Positions 44,361-55,700 of a DNA stretch of 63,512 nt are shown here, piece after piece. A program made the position numbers and the translations under genes. The DNA comes from Amaricoccus solimangrovi (GTDB lineage: Bacteria; Pseudomonadota; Alphaproteobacteria; Rhodobacterales; Rhodobacteraceae). The notes beneath the pieces were generated by a model. That model was given only the letters and a program-made list of their open reading frames with translations. It was not told the origin of the DNA and searched no databases. The stretch covers positions 1-63,512 of the forward strand of contig NZ_VFRP01000024.1 in assembly GCF_006385685.1 (NCBI RefSeq). Reading direction: 5' to 3'. Position 1 is the stretch's first letter. Each line of letters opens with the position of its first letter.

Positions 44361-45605
44361 TTGACGAAGGAAGACACCGGAGCCGCCGATCGCCCGCGGA
44401 CGTCCTGGCGCCGCCTCCCCGCCGGGATCTGGGCGCTCGGTTTCGTGTCGATGCTGATGGACATCTCCTCCGAGATGATCCACGCGCTGCTTCCCGTCTA
44501 CCTCACCGTCGGCCTCGGCGCGACGGCGCTGGCCGTGGGGGTGATCGAAGGCATCGCCGAGGCGACGGCGGCGATCACCAAGGTGTTTTCCGGCGCGCTT
44601 TCGGACCGGATCGGGCGGCGGAAGGAGCTCGCGGCGCTCGGCTACGGCCTCGCCGCGGTCACGAAGCCGGTCTTTCCGCTGGCGCCCTCCCTCGGCTGGC
44701 TGATCGCCGCGCGGTTCGTCGACCGGGTGGGCAAGGGCATCCGCGGCGCGCCGCGCGACGCGCTGGTGGCCGATCTGGCACCCGAGGGGCTGCGCGGGGC
44801 GGCCTTCGGGCTGCGCCAGTCGCTCGATACCTTCGGCGCCTTCCTGGGGCCGCTCGGGGCGATCGGGCTGATGTGGGCCTTCTCCGACGATTTCCGGAGC
44901 GTGTTCTGGGTGGCCGTCATTCCCGCCTTTCTCGCTCTCGCGCTCGTTCTCTTCGCGGTGCGCGAACCCGCGCGGCCCGAGGGGCTGCGCCGCGTGCGCG
45001 CGCCGCTGTCGCGGGCGGAGCTCGGCCTTCTCGGCCCGACCTACTGGTGGGTCGTCGCGGTCGCCACGCTCTTCACGCTGGCGCGCTTCAGCGAGGCCTT
45101 CCTGATCCTGCGCGCCCAGGCGGGCGGGCTGCCGCTCATGCTGGTCCCGCTCGTCCTCGTCGGCATGAACGCGGTCTACGCGCTCTCGGCCTGGCCCGCC
45201 GGCGCCCTGTCCGACAGGGGCGGGCGGATCGGCCTGCTCGCCCTCGGGCTCTGCCTCCTGGTCGCGGCGGATCTCGTGCTCGCCTTCGCGGGCGGGCTCG
45301 GCGGCCTCGCGCTCGGGGTCCTGATCTGGGGCCTGCACATGGGCCTCACGCAGGGCCTGCTCTCCGCCCTCGTCGCCGAGGCCGTCCCGGCGGAGCTGCG
45401 CGGCACCGCCTTCGGGATGTTCAACCTCGTCACCGGCGTCGCGCTGCTGCTCGCCAGCGTGATCGCCGGGGCGCTCTGGGAGGCCTTCGGCGCGGAGGGA
45501 ACCTTCCTCGCCGGCGCCGTCTTCGCGACGGTGGCCGCGGCCGGGCTTCCGCCCCTGGCCCGGCGCCAGGCGGCGGCGCGGCCGGCGCCCGGCCCAACCG
45601 GCTAG
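44361..45605 (+). CDS. MFS transporter
   Basis: A 414-residue major-facilitator transporter with twelve predicted helices. The N-terminal half has LGFVSMLMDISSEMIHALLP and the signature loop SGALSDRIGRRKELAALGYG, then RFVDRVGKGIRGAPRDALVA. These motifs match a group of bacterial MFS exporters related to NreB-type proteins, but the substrate is not determined. It starts at a TTG seven bases after GGAGGG. The gene converges with the flavin oxidoreductase gene, their ends overlapping by four bases. Confidence 0.88.
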   Translation: MTKEDTGAADRPRTSWRRLPAGIWALGFVSMLMDISSEMIHALLPVYLTVGLGATALAVGVIEGIAEATAAITKVFSGALSDRIGRRKELAALGYGLAAVTKPVFPLAPSLGWLIAARFVDRVGKGIRGAPRDALVADLAPEGLRGAAFGLRQSLDTFGAFLGPLGAIGLMWAFSDDFRSVFWVAVIPAFLALALVLFAVREPARPEGLRRVRAPLSRAELGLLGPTYWWVVAVATLFTLARFSEAFLILRAQAGGLPLMLVPLVLVGMNAVYALSAWPAGALSDRGGRIGLLALGLCLLVAADLVLAFAGGLGGLALGVLIWGLHMGLTQGLLSALVAEAVPAELRGTAFGMFNLVTGVALLLASVIAGALWEAFGAEGTFLAGAVFATVAAAGLPPLARRQAAARPAPGPTG

Positions 45606-47020
45606 ACGTTCGCCGCGTAGTCCCAGGCGCCGGACCTGAACAGGCCCTCCGGGTCGTGTTTCTCCTTCAGCCTCCGCAGGCGCGCGATCGTCGCATCGGG
45701 AAAGACGGCGCGCATCTCCGCGTCGCTGGCGGGCATCGCGTTGTTCACATAGGCCGAGGCGTGGAAGGGCGCGAGCGCGGCCACCATGTCGTCGCACCAC
45801 CGCTTGCTCGCCGCTCTCTGGGCGTCGTCGTCGTCGGGCCAGGCGATGAGCGCCGTCGCCCACAGGCGTCCGGCGCGCGCGGCGAAGGAGGTCGAGGCCG
45901 GGTCGGCGCGCCCGATCGCTCCGCCGACCTCCATCATCAGCAGGAAGGTCGAGTCCTTCAGGGCGAAGGCGGGTCTGGCGGCCCAGGCCTCGGCCATGGT
46001 GTCGATGATCCGCCCCACCGCGCCCTCGTCGCCCGGATCCCAGTCGATGAAGACGCCCTTGTCCCAGTAGTTCCGGCCATAGGGGAAAAACCCGTCGAGC
46101 GCGGTCTGGAGGGCGGTATAGGGCATCTCGGTATCCTGGCGCGCCACCGCGCCGCCGGCATAGGCCGCGATCTCGTCGCAGATGTCCCGGGCCGCGTCCC
46201 CGCCCGCGCCCACGATCAGCGGCACGACGGCGCAGACCGGGGCGCCATCGGGCGCGTGCATCCGGACGAGCTGGAGCGTCTCGGTATCCGGCCGGCCGGG
46301 GGCGGCGACGCGCTTCATCCAGGCTGCCATGACCTCCCGCGCCTTGTCCTCGGGCCAGAGGATCGGCGCGCTTCGCACGATCCCGCCATTCGGCATTTCG
46401 CGCAGCTTCACGACGAATTCGGTGACGACGCCGAAGCTGGCGCCGTTCCCGCGCATGCCCCAGAAGAGTTCGGGATCGCTCGCGGCGTCGATCCGGACCA
46501 CCTCGCCCCGCGCGGTCACCATCTCGTAGCCGACGATGCTGTCGACCACCGGCCCCAGCCACCGGCTGAGATGGCCGATGCCGCCGCCGAGCGCGACCCC
46601 CGCGAAACCGGTATGCGAGACCGAGCCCGTGACGCAGACGAGGTCGTGGCGCGCGGTCTCGCGGTCCACGTCGCCCCCGTCGGCGCCCGCCTGGATATGG
46701 GCGAGCTTCCTCTCCGGATCGACGCGCACGGCGGTCATCCTCATCAGGTCGATGACGATCGCGTCCTCGATCATGCCCCAGGGCGAATGCGCCCCCTTGC
46801 CGCGCACGGCCACCCTGAGACCGTTCTCCCGGCAGTAGTTCACGGCGTCCACGATGTCGGAGACGCCGTCGACGACGACGAAGCCGAGCGGGTTCACCCG
46901 CCGGGCGAGGTCGTGGTTCCATCCGCGTTCGCGCGCGGCCGCGAAGGCCTGTTCGTCGTCGCGGCTGATCAGCCTGCCCCCGAGCGCGCCCCGGAGGTCC
47001 GTGAGAAGGACGTCGGTCAT
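45602..47020 (-). CDS. FAD-linked oxidoreductase, berberine-bridge type
   Basis: A 472-residue flavoenzyme of the PCMH/BBE superfamily. FAD-binding segments are LGFVVVDGVSDIVDAVNYCR, VAVRGKGAHSPWGM (histidine in the position used for covalent FAD linkage) and AGVALGGGIGHLSRWLG. A BBE-type C-terminus ends KEKHDPEGLFRSGAWDY. The usual second covalent-linkage cysteine is not apparent, so attachment may be through histidine only. Such enzymes oxidise sugars or alcohols; the substrate is unknown. It may be expressed with the VOC gene upstream in the same direction. Confidence 0.85.
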   Translation of the reverse strand: MTDVLLTDLRGALGGRLISRDDEQAFAAARERGWNHDLARRVNPLGFVVVDGVSDIVDAVNYCRENGLRVAVRGKGAHSPWGMIEDAIVIDLMRMTAVRVDPERKLAHIQAGADGGDVDRETARHDLVCVTGSVSHTGFAGVALGGGIGHLSRWLGPVVDSIVGYEMVTARGEVVRIDAASDPELFWGMRGNGASFGVVTEFVVKLREMPNGGIVRSAPILWPEDKAREVMAAWMKRVAAPGRPDTETLQLVRMHAPDGAPVCAVVPLIVGAGGDAARDICDEIAAYAGGAVARQDTEMPYTALQTALDGFFPYGRNYWDKGVFIDWDPGDEGAVGRIIDTMAEAWAARPAFALKDSTFLLMMEVGGAIGRADPASTSFAARAGRLWATALIAWPDDDDAQRAASKRWCDDMVAALAPFHASAYVNNAMPASDAEMRAVFPDATIARLRRLKEKHDPEGLFRSGAWDYAANV

Positions 47021-47080
47021 GTCTTCGGCTCCCTGTTCCCTGTGGTCATGGTCGCCCCCGCGGCGTTCGCGACGCAACCG

Positions 47081-47506
47081 TCAGAGCCCCCGAGGCTCCG
47101 GGATGCCGGCCTGTCCGGGCTCCTCGGAGAGATCCTCGTGCAGGCAGAGGATGTTGCCCTCGGGGTCGGAGAACCACGCGGCCTTCTCGGACCCCAGGAC
47201 GCAGACATGGTCCACGGTCCTGAGACCCGGCAGGTCGTAATCGGCGAAGACGACGCCGCGCGCCTCGAGCGCGGCGATCGCCGCGAGAATGTCCCCGACC
47301 CGGAAGCTGAGGGCCGTGTGCTCGGCTTTGGTCCCGCCCTCCCGCGGGAAGAGGGCGATCTCGGCGCCGCCGCCACGATAGACGACCTTTCCGTCCGGCT
47401 TTTCCACGCCGGGCGGGAACCCGAGCTGTCCCTCGTAGAAGCCCCGCGCGCGGTGAATGTCCTTCACCGGGAGCAGGACGGTGACCTGGCAGTCGGACAG
47501 TTCCAT
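47081..47506 (-). CDS. VOC (glyoxalase/bleomycin-resistance) family protein
   Basis: A 141-residue single-domain VOC protein. It has LPVKDIHRARGFYEGQLGF, VVYRGGGAEIALFPREGG, ALSFRVGDILAAIAALEARG and KAAWFSDPEGNILCLHEDLS, the last being the metal-ligand-containing PxGN region. Members isomerise, cleave or sequester small molecules. There is no clue to the ligand. It lies upstream of the flavin oxidoreductase in the same orientation with a 60-base gap, possibly one transcript. Confidence 0.88.
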   Translation of the reverse strand: MELSDCQVTVLLPVKDIHRARGFYEGQLGFPPGVEKPDGKVVYRGGGAEIALFPREGGTKAEHTALSFRVGDILAAIAALEARGVVFADYDLPGLRTVDHVCVLGSEKAAWFSDPEGNILCLHEDLSEEPGQAGIPEPRGL

Positions 47507-47605
47507 GAGCCCCTCCGCGTTCCGGACTCGCCCTTCGAGGCGCGAGCATACACCCGCGCGCCGCGCTTGTATGCGGGCGGCCGCGGGCTCGGCTCGGGCG
47601 GATCC

Positions 47606-50318
<2,713 letters not shown>

Positions 50319-50340
50319 GGGCGGCTTCCTTTCCCTCGGC

Positions 50341-51186
50341 TCAGGCGCGGGCCTTGCTCTTGTCGTAGGCGCCGAGCCCGGGCTTGTAGCTCTTCTCGTC
50401 GATGAACTGGCGGATGCCTTCCTTGCGGCCGTCGTTGTCGTAGGAATTCGCCGCTTCCTGCGCGCGCACGAGATAGTCCTCCGCCTCGTCATAGGTCATG
50501 ACGCCGACCCGGCGCACCGCGTCCTTCGTGGCCTTGAGCGTCACCGGGTTCTTCTCGAGCAGGATTTTCGCCACCTCGGTCACGCGCCCCTTGAGATCCG
50601 CGAGCGGCAGGCTCTCGTTGACCAGGCCCCAGGCGGCGGCCTTCCGGCCGTCGATCGGCTCGCCCAGCATCGCGTGATACATCGCCTGGCGGAAGGGCAT
50701 CAGCTCCACGGCGACCTTGGTCGCGCCGCCGCCGGGCAGGATGCCCCAGTTGATCTCGGAAAGGCCGAACTTCGCCTCGTCGGCGCAGAAGGCAAGGTCG
50801 CAGGCGAAGAGCGGCCCGTAGCCGCCGCCGAAGCACCAGCCGTTGACCATCGCGATCGTCGCCTTCTGGTACCAGCGCAGCCGCCGCCACCAGCCATAGC
50901 TCTCGCGCTGGGACTTGCGGACGCCCTTGAGCCCGTCCTTCTCGGTCTCGCGGAAGTATTCCTTCAGGTCCATTCCGGCGGTCCAGGCGGTGCCCTCGCC
51001 GGTCAGCACGAGGACGCCCACGTCGTCGCGGAATTCGAGCTCGTCGAGCACTTCCATCATGCGGCGGTTGAGTGTCGGGCTCATCGCATTGCGCTTTTCG
51101 GGGCGGTTGAATTTCACCCAGGCGATCCCGTCCTCGACGGTATAGGCGACGACGTCGGTGGTCGGGGCGGTGGTCGTGGTGGTCAT
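50341..51186 (-). CDS. ech: Hydroxycinnamoyl-CoA hydratase-lyase
   Basis: A 281-residue crotonase-fold enzyme that hydrates hydroxycinnamoyl-CoA and cleaves it to acetyl-CoA plus an aromatic aldehyde (vanillin or 4-hydroxybenzaldehyde). Family-specific motifs are TAGMDLKEYFRE, NGWCFGGGYGPLFACDLA, GLSEINWGILPGGGATK and YDNDGRKEGIRQF. The catalytic glutamate is E144, the tyrosine near the phenol pocket Y77. The sequence is very close in pattern to HCHL of Pseudomonas and to EchA/CouB-type enzymes. It lies between the ligase and the aldehyde dehydrogenase genes. Confidence 0.95.
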   Translation of the reverse strand: MTTTTTAPTTDVVAYTVEDGIAWVKFNRPEKRNAMSPTLNRRMMEVLDELEFRDDVGVLVLTGEGTAWTAGMDLKEYFRETEKDGLKGVRKSQRESYGWWRRLRWYQKATIAMVNGWCFGGGYGPLFACDLAFCADEAKFGLSEINWGILPGGGATKVAVELMPFRQAMYHAMLGEPIDGRKAAAWGLVNESLPLADLKGRVTEVAKILLEKNPVTLKATKDAVRRVGVMTYDEAEDYLVRAQEAANSYDNDGRKEGIRQFIDEKSYKPGLGAYDKSKARA

Positions 51187-51272
51187 GGCATGTCTCCATC
51201 GGCGCGGCGCCAGCCTGGCCCGCGAGCAGCGAAAAGGTTGAGGAGCGGCGCCGGACGTCCGGCGCCGGGAAG

Positions 51273-52685
51273 TCAGATCGGGAAGTGGCCGGGCTCGGTC
51301 TCGACCGTGATCCAGCGCAGATCGGTGAATTCGGCGATCCCGGCCTTGCCGCCGAAGCGGCCGTAGCCCGAGGCGCCGACGCCGCCGAAGGGCATCTGCG
51401 CCTCGTCATGGACGGTGGCGCCGTTCACATGGCAGATGCCCGAGCGGATTTGCCGCGCGACCCGGAGCCCGCGCGCCGCGTCGCCGGTGAAGACCGAGGC
51501 GGAGAGGCCGTATTCGCTGTCGTTCGCGATCCGGATCGCGTCGGCCTCGTCCTTCGCGCGGATGACGGCGACGACCGGGCCGAAGCTCTCCTCGGAGTAG
51601 AGCCGCATCCCGGGCGTCACGCCCGCGACGATCCGGGCAGGAACCAGCACGCCCTCGGGCTCGCCCGCCGAAATCACGGTCGCGCCCTTCGAGGTGGCGT
51701 CCTCGACGAGGCCCGCGAGCTTCTCGGTGGTCCTGGCGTCCACCACGGCGCCGAGCGGGCACTTGCCCTCGCGCGGGTCGCCCGCGACGAGGGTCTTCGC
51801 CTTCGCGGCGAATTTCTCGAGGAAGGCGTCGTGGACCGCGTCGACGACGATGATCCGCTCGGTCGACATGCAGATCTGGCCCTGGTTGAAGAAGGCGCCG
51901 AAGGCGGCGGCCTTCACCGCCTCGTCGAGATCGGCGTCCTCGAGCACCACGAAGGGCGCCTTGCCGCCGAGCTCGAGCACGCAGGGTTTGAGGTTCTGGG
52001 CGGCGCGGACGGCGATGATCCGGCCGACGGCGGTCGAGCCGGTGAAGTTGATCCGCCGCACCGCCGAATGGTCGATCAGCGCGCCAACCACCTCGGCCGC
52101 GTCCTCGGGCGCGTTGGTGACGACGGAGACGAGCCCCTCGGGCAGCCCGGCCTCGGCGAGCGCCTCGACGATCAGCCCGTGCGTGCGCGGGCAGAGTTCG
52201 GAGGCCTTGAAGACGACCGCGTTGCCGCAGGCGAGCGGGGTCGCGATCGCGCGCACGCCGAGGATCACCGGCGCGTTCCAGGGTGCGATGCCGAGAACGA
52301 CGCCCGCGGGCTCGCGCACCGCCATGGCGAGGCAGCCCGGCTTGTCGGAGGGGATGACCTCGCCCGCGACCTGGGTCGTGAGCGCAGCCGCCTCGCGCAG
52401 CATCGAGGCGGCGAGCATCACGTTGAACCGCGCCCAGGCCTCGGTCGCGCCGATCTCGGCCATCATCGCGGCGACGAAGTCGTCGCCCTTCGCGGCCAGC
52501 GCGTCGGCGGCCTTCAGGAGCGCGGCGCGGCGCGCGTTCGGCCCGAGCGCGGCCCAGGGGGGAAAGGCGGCGGCGGCGGCGTCCGCGGCGGCGATCGCGT
52601 CGGCGGGCCGCGCGGCGGGCGCCTCGCTCGCCACCTCGCCGCTGATCGGGTTCATCCGCTTGAAGCGGCGGTCGATGGTGTTCAC
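51273..52685 (-). CDS. vdh: Aromatic aldehyde dehydrogenase (vanillin/4-hydroxybenzaldehyde)
   Basis: A 470-residue NAD(P)-dependent aldehyde dehydrogenase. It has the NAD-site glycine motif FTGSTAVGR, the general-base glutamate in VLELGGKAPFVVLEDAD and the catalytic cysteine in FNQGQICMSTER. Context makes it the enzyme that oxidises 4-hydroxybenzaldehyde or vanillin released by the hydratase-lyase, giving 4-hydroxybenzoate for PobA. The GTG start follows a GGGAGGG ribosome-binding site; the first residues are VNTIDRRFKRMNPISGE. It is the first gene of the leftward operon and is divergent from the MarR regulator. Confidence 0.92.
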   Translation of the reverse strand: MNTIDRRFKRMNPISGEVASEAPAARPADAIAAADAAAAAFPPWAALGPNARRAALLKAADALAAKGDDFVAAMMAEIGATEAWARFNVMLAASMLREAAALTTQVAGEVIPSDKPGCLAMAVREPAGVVLGIAPWNAPVILGVRAIATPLACGNAVVFKASELCPRTHGLIVEALAEAGLPEGLVSVVTNAPEDAAEVVGALIDHSAVRRINFTGSTAVGRIIAVRAAQNLKPCVLELGGKAPFVVLEDADLDEAVKAAAFGAFFNQGQICMSTERIIVVDAVHDAFLEKFAAKAKTLVAGDPREGKCPLGAVVDARTTEKLAGLVEDATSKGATVISAGEPEGVLVPARIVAGVTPGMRLYSEESFGPVVAVIRAKDEADAIRIANDSEYGLSASVFTGDAARGLRVARQIRSGICHVNGATVHDEAQMPFGGVGASGYGRFGGKAGIAEFTDLRWITVETEPGHFPI

Positions 52686-52733
52686 CGGAGTTGCCCTCCC
52701 CTTTTGCCACCCTCGAGGGGCGGTCGGCTGATT

Positions 52734-52779
52734 GCTATGCAAGATAGCGATTGACTGTTATATGACATAGCAGTATGCA
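52734..52779. promoter_or_regulatory. MarR-type operators over the marR/vdh promoters
   Basis: GCTATGCAAGATAGC has 5-base inverted arms, and CTGTTATATGACATAGCAG is an imperfect palindrome whose right half shares the ATAGC core. TTGACT at 52751-52756 and TATGCA at 52774-52779, 17 bases apart, form a sigma-70-like promoter for marR, with the second palindrome filling the spacer. The leftward vdh promoter probably lies in the same segment. Hydroxycinnamoyl-CoA-responsive MarR repressors (HcaR/FerR/CouR type) bind comparable sites. The assignment is by position and symmetry. Confidence 0.6.
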
Positions 52780-52828
52780 TCTGGCAAGGGTCTGATTTGC
52801 GTCGGACGCATGATAAGGGAAAGCGCGC

Positions 52829-53302
52829 ATGGGACCAAAGGGGTCGGAACAATCGGCGACGGGCGACGCTCCGGCGTCCGACTCGCCGCCCGGGCTCGAG
52901 AACCTTCTCGGCTATCACCTCCGCCGCGCTTCGATCGTCGATCTCGCGGGCTTCGCCCAGGCGCTGGGGGACGAGATCAAGACGGTGCCCTTCACCGTGC
53001 TCTGCATGATCAGGGACTGTCCGGGGATCACCGCGGCCGAGATCGGCCGCCGCGCGAAGCTGCAGCGGGCCAATCTCGCGCCGATGCTGGCGGATCTCGA
53101 CGCGCGGGGCCTCATCGCGCGGCTGCCCGATCGCGAGGATCACCGGGTGCAGCGCCTCCATCTGACGCCGGAGGGCGCGGAGGCGGCCGCGGCCTGGTAC
53201 GCGCGGGTCACCGCCCAGGAGGAACAGACCTTCGGCGCGCTGAACGCCGAGGAGCGCGGCGCGCTGCGCCGGCTGCTCGCGCGGGTCTGGCAGACGGACT
53301 GA
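52829..53302 (+). CDS. MarR-family regulator of hydroxycinnamate catabolism
   Basis: A 157-residue winged-helix regulator. It has LGYHLRRASIVDLAGFAQAL, TAAEIGRRAKLQRANLAPML as recognition helix region and the wing LIARLPDREDHRVQRLHLTP. MarR proteins located beside hydroxycinnamate genes repress them and release DNA on binding a hydroxycinnamoyl-CoA thioester. Here it is divergent from the vdh-ech-fcs-pobA operon and upstream of the transporter gene, so it probably controls both directions. The ligand is inferred from family and context. Confidence 0.9.
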   Translation: MGPKGSEQSATGDAPASDSPPGLENLLGYHLRRASIVDLAGFAQALGDEIKTVPFTVLCMIRDCPGITAAEIGRRAKLQRANLAPMLADLDARGLIARLPDREDHRVQRLHLTPEGAEAAAAWYARVTAQEEQTFGALNAEERGALRRLLARVWQTD

Positions 53303-53311
53303 TCGAAGAGG

Positions 53312-53332
53312 CCGGGCGGCGGCGCCGCCCGG
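53312..53332 (+). terminator. GC-rich hairpin between marR and transporter gene
   Basis: CCGGGCGGC and GCCGCCCGG form a perfect 9-base stem around a GGC loop, shortly after the marR stop. No T-run follows, so it may attenuate or process the transcript rather than terminate it fully. Confidence 0.4.
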
Positions 53333-53385
53333 ACAGACAAACCACATAATCGGCCGCGAACGCGGCCCAGCGGGAGGCTAACCCC

Positions 53386-54591
53386 ATGAACACGACCACG
53401 CACGCCGGTGCGGAGACGCGGGCGCTTTTGCTCGTCTTCCTCGCGGCGATGATCGAGGGCTTCGACCTGCAGGCGGCCGGCGTCGCCGCCCCGAAGCTCG
53501 GACCCGCGTTCGGACTGGCGCCGAACCAGATGGGCCTCTTCTTCTCCTCGGCGACCTTCGGCCTCATCTTCGGCTCGCTCGCCGGCGGGGTGATCGCCGA
53601 CCGCTGGGGCCGGCGCGCCGGCCTCAGCTTCGCGCTCGTCGCCTTCGGCGTCTTCTCGATCCTGACCGCCTTCGCGGGTAGCTTCGAGCATCTGGTGATG
53701 ATGCGCTTCCTGACCGGCGTCGGCCTCGGCGGCGCGCTGCCCAATCTCGTGGCCATCGCCGCCGAATCCACTTCCCCCGACCGGCGCGGCCGCGCGGTCG
53801 CGCTCATGTACGCGGGCGTTCCGCTCGGCGGCGCGATCGCGAGCGTGGTCGCGATGATGGGCCTGCACGACGACTGGCAGTCGATCTTCCTCATCGGCGG
53901 TATCCTGCCCCTCCTGCTCGTCGCGCCGCTCTTCCTGCTGATGGCGCCGTTCCGCGTCAGCCACGACGCGGCGGTTCCGGAAAGCCGCCTGCGCGCGCTC
54001 TTCGCCCCCGGCACGGTCGCGGGCACCCTGCTGCTCTGGTCCGCCTTCTTCTTCGGGCTGGTCGTCGTCTACATGCTGCTGAACTGGCTGCCGCAACTGC
54101 TCGTCTCGCTCGGCTTCGAGCGGAGCCAGGCCTCGATGGTGCAGATCCTGTTCAACGTCGGCGGCGCGGCGGGCAGCATCGTCGGCGGACGCCTGCTCGA
54201 CGGCGAGCGACCGGCGCTCGCCTCCGCCGGGGTCTTCGCCGCGCTGATCGTCTCGCTGATCGCGATGAGCGCCGTCCCGGGCGGCAATGTCGGCATGGCG
54301 ATCCTCACCGGCGCGGTGGTCGGGGCGACGCTCCTGAGCGCCCAGGCGCTGCTCTACGGAATCGCGCCGCAGTGCTACCCGGCCGAGGTGCGGGGCACCG
54401 GCGTCGGCCTCGCGGTGGCGGTCGGCCGGCTCGGCTCGATCGTCGGCCCGCTCTTCGCCGGCGCGCTGCTCGCGAGCGGCTGGGGTCCGACGCAGGTGCT
54501 CTACTCGATCCTGCCGATCGCCGCGATCTGCGGCCTGACCACCGTCGCGCTGATCCTGCGCCGCCGCCAGACGGCGCCCGCGCTGGCGTAG
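53386..54591 (+). CDS. Aromatic acid:H+ symporter family MFS transporter
   Basis: A 401-residue twelve-helix MFS transporter of the AAHS family (PcaK/BenK/HcaK-like). It has the N-terminal AAMIEGFDLQAAGVAAPKLG with the family aspartate, the loop GGVIADRWGRRAGLSFALVA and AVALMYAGVPLGGAIASVVA. These proteins import aromatic acids with protons. Encoded directly after the MarR regulator, it should import 4-coumarate or a related hydroxycinnamate. A GGGAGG-like ribosome-binding site precedes the ATG. Confidence 0.92.
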   Translation: MNTTTHAGAETRALLLVFLAAMIEGFDLQAAGVAAPKLGPAFGLAPNQMGLFFSSATFGLIFGSLAGGVIADRWGRRAGLSFALVAFGVFSILTAFAGSFEHLVMMRFLTGVGLGGALPNLVAIAAESTSPDRRGRAVALMYAGVPLGGAIASVVAMMGLHDDWQSIFLIGGILPLLLVAPLFLLMAPFRVSHDAAVPESRLRALFAPGTVAGTLLLWSAFFFGLVVVYMLLNWLPQLLVSLGFERSQASMVQILFNVGGAAGSIVGGRLLDGERPALASAGVFAALIVSLIAMSAVPGGNVGMAILTGAVVGATLLSAQALLYGIAPQCYPAEVRGTGVGLAVAVGRLGSIVGPLFAGALLASGWGPTQVLYSILPIAAICGLTTVALILRRRQTAPALA

Positions 54592-54600
54592 AACGCCGCC

Positions 54601-54625
54601 GGTCCCGCCCCGTCGGGGCGGGACC
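54601..54625 (+). terminator. Strong hairpin after transporter gene
   Basis: GGTCCCGCCCC and GGGGCGGGACC form a perfect 11-base stem with a GTC loop, nine bases after the transporter stop. It lacks a following T-run. It may end or attenuate the transcript before the metallo-beta-lactamase-fold gene. Confidence 0.5.
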
Positions 54626-54653
54626 CACCAAACCAGGAACCGGAGGAACACCC

Positions 54654-55649
54654 ATGCGACCCATGTTCTCGCATTCGCTCGCCGCGCTCGCCCTCTCGTT
54701 CGCCTGCGCGATGCCCGCCGCCGCCGACGCGCTCAAGGTGACGCTGCTCGGCACCGGCAGTCCGCTTCCGAGCCCGGAACGGTTCAGCCAGTCGACGCTC
54801 GTCGAGGCCGGCCAGGAGAAGCTGCTGTTCGACTTCGGACGCGGCGCGCCGATCCGGCTGACGCAGCTCGGCGTGCCGATCGGATCGCTCACCGCGCATT
54901 TCATCACCCATTTCCATTCCGATCACGTCGGCGGCCTGCCCGATGTCTGGATGACCGGCTGGATCGCGACCCCGTTCGGAGGCCGCGAGACCCCGATGGT
55001 GGTCTACGGCCCGGAAGGCACCGAGGCGCTGACCGGACATCTCACGGAGGCCTTCTCCGAGGATGCGCGGGTGCGCGAGGCGGACGAGCATCTCGATCCC
55101 GCGGGCATCGCCTTCGACGCGCATGACGCGCCGCCGGGCAAGGTCTACGAGAGGAACGGCGTCACCGTCACCGCCTTCGAGGTGAACCACGGGCCGCTGA
55201 TCAAGCCCGCCTATGGCTACCGCGTCGACTACGACGGCAAGGCGGTGGTGATCTCCGGCGACACGAAGAAGGACGAGCGGATCGCGGAGGCGGCGAAGGG
55301 CGCCGATCTGCTGATCCACGAGGTCGCCTATATCGACCATTCGATGATGGAGAAATTTCCGAGCTATCAGGAAATTCTCGATCATCACACCAGGCCCTCG
55401 GAGGCGGGCGAGACCTTCGCCGAGGCGGAGCCGCGTCTCGCGGCCTTCTCGCACATCGTCTCGCGCGGCGCGCCGGGGATGACCCAGCCCGAGGTGCTCG
55501 ACGCGATCCTCGCCGAGGCGCATGGCACCTGGGACGGGCCGATCGTGATGGGCGCGGACCTGATGTCCTTCACCATCGACGGCGCCATCACCGTGACCGA
55601 TCCCGAGGGCGAGACCGTGCTCACGGTTCCCGCCACCGCCGCGAACTGA
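54654..55649 (+). CDS. Exported metallo-beta-lactamase-fold hydrolase
   Basis: A 331-residue protein with a signal peptide (LAALALSFACAMPAAADA) and a metallo-beta-lactamase fold. It has VTLLGTGSPLPSPERFSQS, the zinc motif THFHSDHVGG, AVVISGDTKKDER and a late histidine region AAFSHIVSRGAPG. The start resembles the RNase Z/arylsulfatase-like group, but the export signal rules out an RNA role. It may hydrolyse an aromatic ester or lactone in the periplasm before uptake. Located after the aromatic-acid transporter gene, it is probably part of the same regulon. Confidence 0.88.
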   Translation: MRPMFSHSLAALALSFACAMPAAADALKVTLLGTGSPLPSPERFSQSTLVEAGQEKLLFDFGRGAPIRLTQLGVPIGSLTAHFITHFHSDHVGGLPDVWMTGWIATPFGGRETPMVVYGPEGTEALTGHLTEAFSEDARVREADEHLDPAGIAFDAHDAPPGKVYERNGVTVTAFEVNHGPLIKPAYGYRVDYDGKAVVISGDTKKDERIAEAAKGADLLIHEVAYIDHSMMEKFPSYQEILDHHTRPSEAGETFAEAEPRLAAFSHIVSRGAPGMTQPEVLDAILAEAHGTWDGPIVMGADLMSFTIDGAITVTDPEGETVLTVPATAAN

Positions 55650-55658
55650 GCCGGGCGC

Positions 55659-55680
55659 TCCGGCCGGTCCTCCGGCCGGA
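55659..55680 (+). terminator. Hairpin between MBL-fold and amidohydrolase genes
   Basis: TCCGGCCGG and CCGGCCGGA make a perfect 9-base stem with a TCCT loop, ten bases after the stop. It is the third such intercistronic hairpin in the rightward half of the cluster. Confidence 0.4.
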
Positions 55681-55700
55681 CGCCGCGAAGGGAGGAGCCG

